NCBI RefSeq assembly: GCF_003096355.1
Contig: NZ_QEKI01000004.1
Coordinates: 1 to 64,000 of the forward strand
Direction: 5' to 3'
Length of the DNA stretch: 64,000 nt
From: Pontibacter virosus
GTDB taxonomy: Bacteria; Bacteroidota; Bacteroidia; Cytophagales; Hymenobacteraceae
Made by a program: the position numbers and the translations under genes. A model generated the notes under the pieces. That model was not told where the DNA came from. It made no database searches and saw only the letters and a program-made list of their open reading frames with translations. How positions within the stretch are numbered: the stretch's first letter is position 1; each line of letters starts with the position of its first letter. Of this stretch, positions 26,967-36,134 are shown one piece after another.

Positions 26967-27314
26967 TTAGTTGAAGTAATTTCTTACCGAATCGAAGTAG
27001 TAGCTTCCTTCCGAAATTAGTGCTACCATAAGCCATATAATAAGGGCCATAGGTATAAGTATAGCCCAAATCAAAGCCTTCGTTTCATGCTTTAAGTGCA
27101 TGAACTCAGCCACAATGTAGAACGCCTTAAAGATGGTTAAGATAATGAAGATCGCATTACGTAGCGTACCTGCATCCATTGTAAAGGCGAAAAGGAACTC
27201 AACCGCTGTTAATGCTACCAGGATAAAAAACGTTTTCCAGATAACCTTTGTCTGCGCTTTAGGTATTTCACCTGCCTGGTGAAAATCGTTGGAGTGATCC
27301 GAGTGAGCTGCCAT
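26967..27314 (-). CDS. Cytochrome c oxidase subunit IV family protein
   Basis: A small accessory oxidase subunit of 115 residues with three hydrophobic helices after a cytoplasmic His-containing N terminus (AAHSDHSNDFH). The VWKTFFILVALTAVEF and LKHETKALIWAILIP segments match the bacterial CoxD/CyoD-like subunit IV family. It is not catalytic; family members stabilise the subunit I/III interface. It follows the second subunit III gene by about 75 bases, one of the larger gaps in the operon. Confidence 0.85.
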   Translation of the reverse strand: MAAHSDHSNDFHQAGEIPKAQTKVIWKTFFILVALTAVEFLFAFTMDAGTLRNAIFIILTIFKAFYIVAEFMHLKHETKALIWAILIPMALIIWLMVALISEGSYYFDSVRNYFN

Positions 27315-27388
27315 AGTATGCTTTATTTTTTAAGAGGCAACCCCGCCTTAAGCGAGGGCTGCAGCAGTGTTAGTTTATAGTTTATGAA

Positions 27389-28135
27389 TTAGATCAGATA
27401 GAAGAAGGTAAATACGAATACCCATACCAGGTCTACAAAGTGCCAGTAAAGACCAACTTTCTCTACCATTTCATAATGGCCACGTTTGTGGTATACGCCA
27501 TTCACAGTGTTGATGAACGCCATGATTAAAAGGATTACCCCTGTGAAAACGTGCGTACCGTGGAAACCCGTGATGAAGAAGAAAAGGTTAGCAAACAAAG
27601 GTGGACCGTATTGGTTCATCGTCATGTTCGCCCCATAAATACGTGAACCGTCAGCTAACAGCATACCTTCATCAGTACCGGTAATAAAGTGAGCCCACTC
27701 CCATGCCTGGCAACCTAAGAAGATAGAGCCAAACAGGATCGTCCACAGCATCCACTTTTGAACATCATTTTTATCCATACGGTGACCGGCTTCCACAGCC
27801 AGTACCATCGTTACGGAACTCAAAATGAGGATCATGGTCATCAAGGCCACGAATGCAAGCGGCAGATCTACACCATGGAAACCAGGGAAAGCATTGAACA
27901 CCTTCTCAGGTATAGGCCACCATTCGGTAGAGAACTGAAAGTCTTCTGGACGACCGTTGTAAGGCAGGTGGCTGTGACGGGACAGACCGTAAACTATCAG
28001 GAATGCACCAAAAGTAAAAGCATCAGAAAGCAGGAAAAACCACATCATGAGTTTCCCATAGCTCGCTTTTAGTGGTTCGTTACCACCATCCCATGTACCT
28101 GTTTTAGGTTCTTCCAGCGTAGTTGATGTAGACAT
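27389..28135 (-). CDS. Cytochrome c oxidase subunit III
   Basis: A 248-residue member of the heme-copper oxidase subunit III family with about six to seven helices. Landmarks are the first helix LMMWFFLLSDAFTFGAF, the acidic residue in GCQAWEWAHF, and the final FHGTHVFTGVILL and YWHFVDLVWVFVF segments with conserved His and Trp. A second, shorter subunit III gene lies immediately upstream. Pairs of subunit III-like genes are common in Bacteroidota oxidase clusters, and both may be in the complex. Confidence 0.9.
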   Translation of the reverse strand: MSTSTTLEEPKTGTWDGGNEPLKASYGKLMMWFFLLSDAFTFGAFLIVYGLSRHSHLPYNGRPEDFQFSTEWWPIPEKVFNAFPGFHGVDLPLAFVALMTMILILSSVTMVLAVEAGHRMDKNDVQKWMLWTILFGSIFLGCQAWEWAHFITGTDEGMLLADGSRIYGANMTMNQYGPPLFANLFFFITGFHGTHVFTGVILLIMAFINTVNGVYHKRGHYEMVEKVGLYWHFVDLVWVFVFTFFYLI

Positions 28136-28159
28136 AGTTTAGTATTGAAAAAAACGTGT

Positions 28160-28750
28160 TTAGTGATTTAATCTCAAAAATATATACAAGTATAGCCAAA
28201 GACCACCCAGGAAGTGCCAATAAATGGTGCATAACTGAATTCGCAGCATGCTCTTCGAGTGAACTTTGTAACGTAAACTTGACATTATTACCACTGCCAC
28301 ATAAATGAGGCCGGTAATCAGGTGAAAACCGTGTACACCTGTTAATACATACATGAATGAACCTGAAGGGTTACTAGCTTCACCCCCGAAGTACACATTA
28401 TTGTTCACCAGTTCTGCCCATCCGTTCCACTGACCAATCAGAAAGGCGATGCCTAATCCGAATGTCAGGTACAGCATGAGGCGCAGTCTGCCAATGTTGT
28501 CCTGAGCTGCAGCATTGTGCGCAAGTTGCATGGTCACACTACTCAAAGCAATCAGAACTGTGTTAATCAACAGGATATTTGGCAGGTCGAATTCTAACCA
28601 GTTGCCTTCTGCGCGACGCACTAAATATGCGCTCGTAAAGGCTGCAAACATCATAATTATACTAATAATAAGCAACCACAGTGTAAACTTTAATGGATGT
28701 ATACCTCCTGTGTTGTTCTCTTCCCCCAATGATTTGGCAACCATATCCAT
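28160..28750 (-). CDS. Cytochrome c oxidase subunit III-like protein
   Basis: A 196-residue subunit III family protein with five helices, close to CyoC in length. Conserved features include FTLWLLIISIIMMFAAF, VLTGVHGFHLITGL and IYWHFLGGLWLYLYIFL. It starts 3 bases after heme O synthase ends and is followed by the longer subunit III. It probably contributes to the same oxidase as subunits I and II from this operon. Confidence 0.88.
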   Translation of the reverse strand: MDMVAKSLGEENNTGGIHPLKFTLWLLIISIIMMFAAFTSAYLVRRAEGNWLEFDLPNILLINTVLIALSSVTMQLAHNAAAQDNIGRLRLMLYLTFGLGIAFLIGQWNGWAELVNNNVYFGGEASNPSGSFMYVLTGVHGFHLITGLIYVAVVIMSSLRYKVHSKSMLRIQLCTIYWHFLGGLWLYLYIFLRLNH

Positions 28751-28753
28751 ATC

Positions 28754-29650
28754 TTAAATTTTATCTAAAACAAAAGCTATCTGCACAATAGGCAGATACA
28801 AAAAAGACCCGAACATAATGTTCATAGCCGCCTTGTTTGTACAAGTGCGCATCAAATGAAAAGTCTGAGCTAAAAACAAAACTCCACAGATAACCGCAAT
28901 TAGTGCTGAGGTAGTACCTGTCATTCCAAATTGCAAAGGCAGTAGGCTAAGCGGAATTAGCACTAAGGTATAGATCATGATCTGTATGGCAGTCTTCAGG
29001 TTCTTACCTCCTTCCATTGGAAGCATTTTGAATCCAGCTCTTTTATAATCATCATCCAACACCCAGGCAATCGCCCAGAAATGTGGGAACTGCCAGATAA
29101 ACTGTATCCCAAAAAGAATCCAGGCTTCTACACCCACTACTCCTGTTGCTGCCACCCAACCAATAAGCGGAGGTAACGCACCAGGTATAGCACCAACAAA
29201 AACATTAATTGGGCTGATACGCTTCAGTGGCGTGTAAATGAATCCGTATAGAATAAGTGACAACAATGCTATAGCAGCTGTCAACATGTTAAAGAAACTG
29301 CCCAGGATTAACAAACCACCAACCCCTAACAGCACACCATAAATGGCAGCCTCTGTCACGCTAAGCGTGTTAGTTGGAAGCGGCCTGTTTGCGGTGCGCC
29401 TCATTAATTTGTCAAGGTCCTTCTCCAGGATCTGGTTCACAATGTTAGCCGCACCTGTAACCATTAACCCACCCAGCATCACTAATGCAATCTGAATCCA
29501 ACTTCCACCCGGATGTCCCAGTATATAGCCTATGGCACTTGAGAAAGCAACTGTAAAACTCAGTCTAAACTTCAGGAGCTTAAAGTATGCTGATGCCTTT
29601 TCTGCTGTACTAGCGAGGGACACTACCGATTCTGACCTATCTGTAATCAT
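28754..29650 (-). CDS. ctaB: Heme O synthase (protoheme IX farnesyltransferase)
   Basis: A UbiA-type prenyltransferase of 298 residues that attaches farnesyl to heme B, giving heme O. The Asp-rich substrate motif is NQILEKDLDKLMRRTANRPLP, and the second loop has DDDYKRAGFKMLP. About eight to nine helices fit the family. Its start shares one base with the stop of the heme A synthase gene. Together the two genes supply heme A for the oxidase made by the same operon. Confidence 0.95.
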   Translation of the reverse strand: MITDRSESVVSLASTAEKASAYFKLLKFRLSFTVAFSSAIGYILGHPGGSWIQIALVMLGGLMVTGAANIVNQILEKDLDKLMRRTANRPLPTNTLSVTEAAIYGVLLGVGGLLILGSFFNMLTAAIALLSLILYGFIYTPLKRISPINVFVGAIPGALPPLIGWVAATGVVGVEAWILFGIQFIWQFPHFWAIAWVLDDDYKRAGFKMLPMEGGKNLKTAIQIMIYTLVLIPLSLLPLQFGMTGTTSALIAVICGVLFLAQTFHLMRTCTNKAAMNIMFGSFLYLPIVQIAFVLDKI

Positions 29651-30726
29651 TAGTTAAGAACCACTACCGGCTTTTCGACCGCCTTTTTAGAGGCGTAGTA
29701 ATAAAAAATCAAAATCAGAAACTGAACACCAAATAGCAAAGTAGCTATTGTCAGGTGCAACGGTTGCAGAAAAGCAGGTATAGCAAAGTATGCCATGATT
29801 ACCCCAAATGCGATTTCAGCAACAAGCAGCACCATCATCCAGTTTACCATCATATTCAACTGACGATCCTTGAGCTTATAAATTAAATAAGCCATGTATA
29901 GGTGTAGCGCCAGTAACAAAATAGAGAAAGAGCGATGGATATTAAAGCTTAATCCTAGCTGATCCACCCAAAGGTCTCTATTACTTCCATTCATTTCAAA
30001 TGCCACGATATCGACTTCCTCACGAACCTGTGTTCCGATCAGGATCTGTACAAAGGTAGCTGCTGCCACCAATCCGATGACCGTTAACAGGTGCTTAGAA
30101 GCCTCAAACCGTGGGGTAATAAAAGCAGCTTGCGAACGAATAACCGCATACTGCAGTAAGGCTACAATCACCAGAGCCAGCGCCATGTGTATTGTAATAG
30201 TTACAGGAAGTAAGTTTGTAGAGACTACAATAGAACCTAACCATCCCTGAAACCCCACTAACACAAAACTAAGTAGCGAGAGATAAAAAACAGACTTATC
30301 GGTTTTAAGATAAGGTATAGCATAAAGCACTGTCAGGAAAATCAGTATACCGATCACTACACCTACCAGACGATTGATATATTCAATCCATGTCTTAGTC
30401 ACATTGAAATCTGTTTCTATGTGTTGCAGTGGGTGATCGCGTAACTGACCTGCTACTTTATCAAAACCTATCTTGTCCAGAAACCCTGCTAGTCTCTTAT
30501 TTTTATCTACACGTTGCTCCTTGTAGACTTCCAGATAATCATCTGGTAATTGGCTAACATCAGTTGGAGGAACCCAACTGCCAAAACACTTGGGCCAGTC
30601 CGGACATCCCATTCCTGAGCCCGTGCTCCGCACGATTCCTCCAACTAATATTAGAAAGTATACAGCTAATACTGTAAGTACTCCAATATTTCTAAACCTT
30701 TTGTAAGGAAAAGATTTATCTATCAT
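29650..30726 (-). CDS. ctaA: Heme A synthase (COX15/CtaA)
   Basis: A membrane oxidase of 358 residues that converts heme O to heme A. Eight helices form two four-helix bundles. The N-terminal GGIVRSTGSGMGCPDWPKC segment is diagnostic. Heme-ligating His residues appear in the YINRLVG, HMALALV, FNIHRSFS and QPLHLTIA regions. The presence of this gene, rather than heme O synthase alone, indicates an aa3-type oxidase. It lies 5 bases from the oxidase subunit I gene. Confidence 0.94.
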   Translation of the reverse strand: MIDKSFPYKRFRNIGVLTVLAVYFLILVGGIVRSTGSGMGCPDWPKCFGSWVPPTDVSQLPDDYLEVYKEQRVDKNKRLAGFLDKIGFDKVAGQLRDHPLQHIETDFNVTKTWIEYINRLVGVVIGILIFLTVLYAIPYLKTDKSVFYLSLLSFVLVGFQGWLGSIVVSTNLLPVTITIHMALALVIVALLQYAVIRSQAAFITPRFEASKHLLTVIGLVAAATFVQILIGTQVREEVDIVAFEMNGSNRDLWVDQLGLSFNIHRSFSILLLALHLYMAYLIYKLKDRQLNMMVNWMMVLLVAEIAFGVIMAYFAIPAFLQPLHLTIATLLFGVQFLILIFYYYASKKAVEKPVVVLN

Positions 30727-30731
30727 TTAAG

Positions 30732-32558
30732 CTATTCTAAATCTCTCTCGTAAGGCAGGTTTGAAGACTGCGTTTGAGAGAACGGTACGTTTTGAGGGAT
30801 ATAATCCTCTGCAGCACCTGGTTTGCTGTAATCGTAAGGCCATCTGTAAACAGTTGGAATCTCACCCGGCCAGTTACCGTGTCCTGGGTTCACAGGAGTT
30901 GTCCACTCAAGCGTGTTGGAGTGCCATGGGTTAGCAGTTGCACGACGTCCTTTGAAGATGCTGTAGATGAAGTTGAACAAGAAGATCAACTGTGCACCAA
31001 AGCCCAGGATTGCCGCTAAACTGATGAAGCTGTTCAGGTCTGTGAAGGTATTGAACGCATCAAAGCCTGTCCATGAGTAATATCTTCTAGGGAAACCGGC
31101 GATACCGATGTAGTGCATTGGCATGAACACCAGGTAAGCAGAGAGGAATGTCAACCAGAAGTGAACGAATCCTAGTTTCTCATCCATCATGCGACCGAAC
31201 ATCTTCGGGAACCAATGATAGATACCGCAGAACATACCAAAGAAGGCAGCAGCACCCATCACAAGGTGGAAGTGAGCAATTACAAAGTAGGTATCATGCA
31301 ATTGGATATCCAGCGCCGAGTTACCCAGGATAATACCTGTTAAACCACCAGAGATGAAAAGCGATACGAAAGCTACCGCAAACATCATAGCCGTTGTGAA
31401 ACGGATGTTACCTCTCCATAGTGTTGCAATCCAGTTAAACACTTTTACCGCAGATGGTACAGCAATAATAAGTGTCAGGAACATGAAGACAGATCCCAGG
31501 AACGGGTTCATACCTGTCACGAACATGTGGTGTGCCCATACTACGAAAGACAGCAATGAGATACCTAGCATTGAACCGATCATCGCTCTGTAACCGAAAA
31601 TTGGCTTACGCGAGTTGGTTGCAATTACTTCCGAAACGATACCGAAAGTTGGAAGGATTACGATGTATACCTCTGGGTGACCCAGGAACCAGAATAAGTG
31701 CTGGAACAGGATGGCACTACCTCCAGTATTTGCCAGCGCCTCTCCTGCAATATAGATGTCAGAAAGGAAGAAGCTCGTACCGAAACTGCGATCGAAAATA
31801 AGAAGCAATGCAGCTGAAAACAGTACTGGAAAAGAAAGAAGACCCAGAATGGCAGTCAGGAAGAATGACCAGATAGTCAAAGGAAGCTTCGTCATCGACA
31901 TACCCTTTGTTCTCAGGTTTATCACAGTTGTAATGTAGTTTACACCACCTAGCAGCTGCGATACGATGAACAACGCCATGCTTATCAACCAAAGCGTCAT
32001 ACCTAGGCCTGAGCCTGAGATGGCTTGTGGCAGCGCACTTAGCGGAGGGTATACTGTCCAACCACCACCTGCAGGACCTGTTTCAATGAAAAGAGACCAG
32101 AACATGATCACACTTGCCAGGAAGAATATCCAGAAGGAAAGCATATTCATGAAACCAGACGCCATATCACGCGCACCAATCTGCAGTGGAATTAGGAAGT
32201 TACTGAATGTACCGCTAAGACCAGCTGTCAGCACGAAGAACACCATGATCGTACCGTGCATGGTAACCAGCGCCAGGTAGAATTCTGGGTCAAGTTTGCC
32301 GTTTACGATCCAGTTACCCAGAATTGGCTCTAAGAAAGTAAACGTAGCTTCAGGCCAGCCAAGTTGTAGACGGAAAATAATAGACAGGAAGCCACCTATA
32401 AAGCCCCAGAAGATACCGGCAAACAAAAACTGCTTGGCAATTACTTTATGGTCCTGGCTGAAGATGTACTTCTCAAAGAAGTTTTGGTCGTGATGATGAT
32501 CATGCTCGTCGTGAGCGTGATGCACATCCTTATTTAGAGAGATATCTGTACTCGCCAT
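30732..32558 (-). CDS. Cytochrome c oxidase subunit I
   Basis: The catalytic subunit of an aa3-type oxidase, 608 residues with about 12-13 helices. HLFWFLGHPEVYIVILP carries a CuB His and the cross-linked Tyr, and WAHHMFVTGM the other CuB histidines. YFVIAHFHLVMG carries the heme ligands. The Glu-containing XGHPEV pattern and overall length place it in the A family. The N terminus has an unusual His-rich stretch (HHAHDEHDHHHD, residues 13-24) ahead of the first helix; some Bacteroidota subunit I proteins have such tails. It reduces oxygen to water and pumps protons. Confidence 0.97.
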   Translation of the reverse strand: MASTDISLNKDVHHAHDEHDHHHDQNFFEKYIFSQDHKVIAKQFLFAGIFWGFIGGFLSIIFRLQLGWPEATFTFLEPILGNWIVNGKLDPEFYLALVTMHGTIMVFFVLTAGLSGTFSNFLIPLQIGARDMASGFMNMLSFWIFFLASVIMFWSLFIETGPAGGGWTVYPPLSALPQAISGSGLGMTLWLISMALFIVSQLLGGVNYITTVINLRTKGMSMTKLPLTIWSFFLTAILGLLSFPVLFSAALLLIFDRSFGTSFFLSDIYIAGEALANTGGSAILFQHLFWFLGHPEVYIVILPTFGIVSEVIATNSRKPIFGYRAMIGSMLGISLLSFVVWAHHMFVTGMNPFLGSVFMFLTLIIAVPSAVKVFNWIATLWRGNIRFTTAMMFAVAFVSLFISGGLTGIILGNSALDIQLHDTYFVIAHFHLVMGAAAFFGMFCGIYHWFPKMFGRMMDEKLGFVHFWLTFLSAYLVFMPMHYIGIAGFPRRYYSWTGFDAFNTFTDLNSFISLAAILGFGAQLIFLFNFIYSIFKGRRATANPWHSNTLEWTTPVNPGHGNWPGEIPTVYRWPYDYSKPGAAEDYIPQNVPFSQTQSSNLPYERDLE

Positions 32559-32576
32559 TGTTGATTTTATTTAATG

Positions 32577-33635
32577 CTACAACTCTGTTTTTACTTCTTC
32601 TGCACTCTTCTCAAGAACCACTTGCTCTTTCGCATCGTGGGTAAACTTAGTTAGAAGCTGTGGGTTCTGCTCGATGAAAGGTGTTTGTGAAGCTAACCAC
32701 TCCTCATATTCCTCAGGCTCGTCAACAACTAAGATAAAACGCATCGCAAAGTGACCACGTCCACAGATCTCAGTACAGGCCAGTTCAAAGTTAAAATCTG
32801 GGTTTCCGATTTCAGTACGCACCTCTGCTGTTGTTTTAGTAGGCACGAACCAAAACTTAGTTGGCATACCGGGCACAGCATCCATCTTCACTCTAAAGTG
32901 AGGCAGGAACACACTGTGAATCACATCACGTGATCTGATTTTCAGCAGGACAGGCTTGCCTTTAGGAACGTGTATCTCGCGTGGCATAAAGTCATCCATC
33001 GAATTCGGATCGCTGAAGTCCACACCTATTTCGTTTGTAGCATCAATCAGATGTACATTGGCTTCTCCCAGTTTGCCATCAGGACCTGGGTAGCGAACAA
33101 GCCAGCTGAACTGCTTGCCCATAACCTCTATTACTACTGCGTCAGCTGGGGCTGCACTGGTAATGTTAGCCCATGTTTTCCAGCCTGCAAATACAAGCAG
33201 CGCCATAACAACCGCTGGAATCATAGTCCACACAATCTCCAGTTTGTTGTTGTGAGGGTAGTAGTAAGCACGCTTTTCATCTTTATGCTGGTATTTATAA
33301 GAATACCAGAAAAGCAGGATTTGCGTGATCACAAACACAATACCGATCACAATCATGGTAGTCCAGAAAAGACTGTCCGTCCATCCACCGTGCACAGAGG
33401 CAAGTGGCTGGTTCATGTCGTCCCATGCATCAGCAAAGGACCAGGCAAACGCTGCACCTCCAACAATCAGGAAGAGGAGCATCAAAAGACTGTTTACTTT
33501 GTTACTTGTTTTAGTGGTTCCAACTGCGCGCTGTGTCGATCCTCTAAAGATGGAGGCTAGGGTCCCGATCCGGAATAATAGGAACAGGATTACTAGTAAC
33601 AGTACGATGGATAAACCTATGGCTAACGTAATCAT
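32577..33635 (-). CDS. Cytochrome c oxidase subunit II
   Basis: The electron-entry subunit, 352 residues. Three hydrophobic segments are visible (residue 1-20, a second near 50-70 and a third near 95-115), then a periplasmic cupredoxin domain. CuA ligands are in HSVFLPHFRVK and ACTEICGRGHFAM. There is no CxxCH, so unlike caa3 enzymes the subunit has no fused cytochrome c; electrons presumably come from ActE or another c-type cytochrome. It precedes subunit I by 18 bases. Confidence 0.95.
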   Translation of the reverse strand: MITLAIGLSIVLLLVILFLLFRIGTLASIFRGSTQRAVGTTKTSNKVNSLLMLLFLIVGGAAFAWSFADAWDDMNQPLASVHGGWTDSLFWTTMIVIGIVFVITQILLFWYSYKYQHKDEKRAYYYPHNNKLEIVWTMIPAVVMALLVFAGWKTWANITSAAPADAVVIEVMGKQFSWLVRYPGPDGKLGEANVHLIDATNEIGVDFSDPNSMDDFMPREIHVPKGKPVLLKIRSRDVIHSVFLPHFRVKMDAVPGMPTKFWFVPTKTTAEVRTEIGNPDFNFELACTEICGRGHFAMRFILVVDEPEEYEEWLASQTPFIEQNPQLLTKFTHDAKEQVVLEKSAEEVKTEL

Positions 33636-33659
33636 TGTATAATGCTTTTAGTATGATCT

Positions 33660-34949
33660 CTAAACATGATGGTGAACACTTTCTTCCAGGAACGGGTGAT
33701 TTACCGGCACAAGAGAGGCTTTTGTTAAACCTTTTGTGAATGTAATCAGGAATACTCCCAGGAAAATCAGTGTAGTGCCTATCTCAATAAATCCGATACC
33801 GGCATCTGTACGCATTGTGCCCGGCATCATCATCAGGTAGAAGTCCAGCCAGTGGCCAATAAGGATCGCGATCGTAACGATTTTCAACATGATCATCTGA
33901 CGCTTTGCATCTCTTGTCATCAAAACAAGGAAAGGGAATGCAAAGTTTATCAAAAGATTAGTAAAGAAAATCCACTTGAAATGTCCGCCGTTTCCACCCA
34001 AGCGTTCAATGAAGTAAATAGATTCCTCCGGAATGTTTGCATACCAGATTAGCATGAACTGAGAGAACCAGATGTATGTCCAGAAGATGGAGAAAGCGAA
34101 TACAAACTTACCCAGATCGTGGATGTGGTTTGCGTTTACCAATTTGAGGTAGCCATTCTGCTTTAGTATAATTACAGTAAGCGTAATTACAGACAGGCCA
34201 GATACCCACCAGCTAGCGAACACGTACCAACCAAACATGGTAGAGAACCAGTGCGTGTCAATTGAAAGCACCCAGTCCCATGCGGAAGTAGAAGAAGTTA
34301 CACCGAATACTACCAGGAACATGGCAGATATTCTGATGCTCTTGTGATAGTAGTTTGTGCCTCCGTGCAGGTCTTCTCCAATTGAGTTTCTTCTTAACCA
34401 GTTAAAGAAAAGAATCCACAGAACGAAGTAAGCTATCATTCTGATCAGGAAGAACCAGAAGTTCAGGTATGGCGCCTTGCCTGCGATAATTGGGTCATAC
34501 TGAGGATTTGGTGTAACACCGTCTTCCAGGAACTGGTTGTACAGATAATCGTGCGTCCAGTGGAAGATGTCGTGACCACCTAATAGGAAAGTAATCAGCA
34601 TAACGACACCACCAATTGGCAGGTAGTAACCCATCGCTTCAGGTATACGCTTGATCAATACTGACCATCCTGCATACGCTACATATTGAACGGCTACGAA
34701 GAAAACGCCTACCAGCGCTATACCTGTAAAGTAAACGTTATTTAACCAAAGGTTCATGTAGAGCCTTTTGGACCAATGAGCTGCCTCGTGGCCTGCGGCG
34801 GCCGCTTCACCATGCCCTTCGGCGTGGTGGCCACCTCCGCTGAGTGCAGCTATGATTATACCAGCTATAAGCAATACAACACCTATAGCTATCATCAAGA
34901 AAAACTTGTTGTTCGTTTTTCTGGAAATGATGAGTCTTTCTTCTGTCAT
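33660..34949 (-). CDS. actF: Alternative Complex III subunit ActF
   Basis: A polytopic, quinone-pocket family membrane subunit of 429 residues with about ten helices. It resembles ActC/NrfD proteins; WILFFNWLRRNSIGEDL and MTRDAKRQMIMLKI are typical segments. The loop near residues 35-55 is His- and Ala-rich (GGHHAEGHGEAAAAGHEAAH). In solved ACIII structures ActF forms a second membrane module next to ActC. It is the last act gene before the oxidase subunits, matching the physical supercomplex described in Flavobacterium johnsoniae. Confidence 0.93.
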   Translation of the reverse strand: MTEERLIISRKTNNKFFLMIAIGVVLLIAGIIIAALSGGGHHAEGHGEAAAAGHEAAHWSKRLYMNLWLNNVYFTGIALVGVFFVAVQYVAYAGWSVLIKRIPEAMGYYLPIGGVVMLITFLLGGHDIFHWTHDYLYNQFLEDGVTPNPQYDPIIAGKAPYLNFWFFLIRMIAYFVLWILFFNWLRRNSIGEDLHGGTNYYHKSIRISAMFLVVFGVTSSTSAWDWVLSIDTHWFSTMFGWYVFASWWVSGLSVITLTVIILKQNGYLKLVNANHIHDLGKFVFAFSIFWTYIWFSQFMLIWYANIPEESIYFIERLGGNGGHFKWIFFTNLLINFAFPFLVLMTRDAKRQMIMLKIVTIAILIGHWLDFYLMMMPGTMRTDAGIGFIEIGTTLIFLGVFLITFTKGLTKASLVPVNHPFLEESVHHHV

Positions 34950-34975
34950 TATCCTTTTGATATTATGCCTTAGAC

Positions 34976-35608
34976 TTAGTTAGTAGGTGTAGTACCTGAA
35001 TCTTCCGTATTCTCAGCTTCGTCCGCTGCCGGAGCTGGCACTTCGCCACCCTGCAGTTGCTGCACATACATCACAATTTTCCAACGCTCTGTTGGGTTAA
35101 CCTGTGAGCCATGCGGCAACATACGGCCGCGTCCGTTTGCAATCACATGGTAAATGTGGCCTTCCGGAAGTGTTGCAACGCGACCAGCTGAGTAAGAGGG
35201 AACACCCTTAAACTTCTGTCCTACCAGACCTTGACCATCTCCCTGATCTCCGTGGCAAGGAGCGCAGAATCTTGTGTAAAGCACCTGGCCTTCTGCCAGG
35301 TTAAGCTCATTTTTTTCCAGTGGATTTTTTAGCTCAACACCTGCTACTTCAGCCTCGTCTTTGGACAGGTACATGTTGTAACCCATTTTGCCGCGAGCTA
35401 CGGTACCCTGTGCTGGCTCACGCATGTTCATGCCACCTGGGTTGTATAGGTTCTCTTTTACCTGAGAATATGGATCCAAAGGTATAGAGTGATACATGTC
35501 TGGAGCGAATTCAAGACCTGGATCCTTCTCATTGCTACAAGCTACCAGCATGGCACCTGAGAATAGTATGGCAGAGGCTTTGAAACCTAAATTTAGTAGA
35601 CCTTTCAT
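34976..35608 (-). CDS. actE: Alternative Complex III subunit ActE (monoheme cytochrome c)
   Basis: A periplasmic lipoprotein of 210 residues with one c-type heme. The signal peptide ends at MLVACSNEK (lipobox Cys). The heme site is CAPCH in FCAPCHGDQGDGQG, and Met in GRGRMLPHG is the likely sixth ligand. ActE passes electrons from ActA to the oxidase or to soluble cytochrome. Its start overlaps the ActD stop by one base. The C terminus is acidic and Pro/Ala-rich. Confidence 0.93.
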   Translation of the reverse strand: MKGLLNLGFKASAILFSGAMLVACSNEKDPGLEFAPDMYHSIPLDPYSQVKENLYNPGGMNMREPAQGTVARGKMGYNMYLSKDEAEVAGVELKNPLEKNELNLAEGQVLYTRFCAPCHGDQGDGQGLVGQKFKGVPSYSAGRVATLPEGHIYHVIANGRGRMLPHGSQVNPTERWKIVMYVQQLQGGEVPAPAADEAENTEDSGTTPTN

Positions 35609-36132
35609 TATTTGATTACCTCCTTCTCGTTTACTTCGATTGCACCATTAGAACGAAGCAGATCGTTCAGGGCAGGCATGTCTGTCACACCTTCTTTAAC
35701 TTCAATCGCCATTACAAACTTGTCGTCTGTTGAGCGCTTGTCGAAAACGTTCACCTTGAATGAAGGCTTCAGCTTCGTGACAATAAAGAAGGTGATCACC
35801 ATACCGAATGCAGCGCATAGAACGGTAAGTTCGAAAGTTACAGGAATAAATGCTGGCAAGGCGATGTGCGGCTTACCACCGATGATCATTGGCCAGTCAA
35901 AACCAAGCATCCAGATTTGCATCCAGAGTGCAAATGATGTTCCGAACAGACCGCAGAAGAATGCTACGATTGGGAGTCTTGAACGCTTTATACCTAATAC
36001 ATCATCGATTCCGTGGATCGGGTACGGCGAAAAAACTTCGTAAATATTAGTACCGGCAGCCCGGACGTTCTCGATGGCCTGCAGCAGGACATCCTCATCA
36101 TCGTAGATACCTAGAACGAATTTTTTAGTCAT
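35608..36132 (-). CDS. actD: Alternative Complex III subunit ActD (DUF3341)
   Basis: A 174-residue DUF3341 protein with two central TM helices (about residues 58-80 and 98-120). An N-terminal cytoplasmic domain (VLGIYDDEDVLLQAI, YPIHGIDDVLG) precedes them and a C-terminal domain follows. ActD packs beside ActC in known structures and carries no cofactor. It lies between actC and actE, the normal order. Confidence 0.93.
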   Translation of the reverse strand: MTKKFVLGIYDDEDVLLQAIENVRAAGTNIYEVFSPYPIHGIDDVLGIKRSRLPIVAFFCGLFGTSFALWMQIWMLGFDWPMIIGGKPHIALPAFIPVTFELTVLCAAFGMVITFFIVTKLKPSFKVNVFDKRSTDDKFVMAIEVKEGVTDMPALNDLLRSNGAIEVNEKEVIK

Positions 36133-36134
36133 TG

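Noticed and set aside
26956..27069. N-terminal extension of the SCO protein
   Set aside because: It overlaps the oxidase subunit IV gene and would bury the membrane anchor behind 38 unlikely residues.
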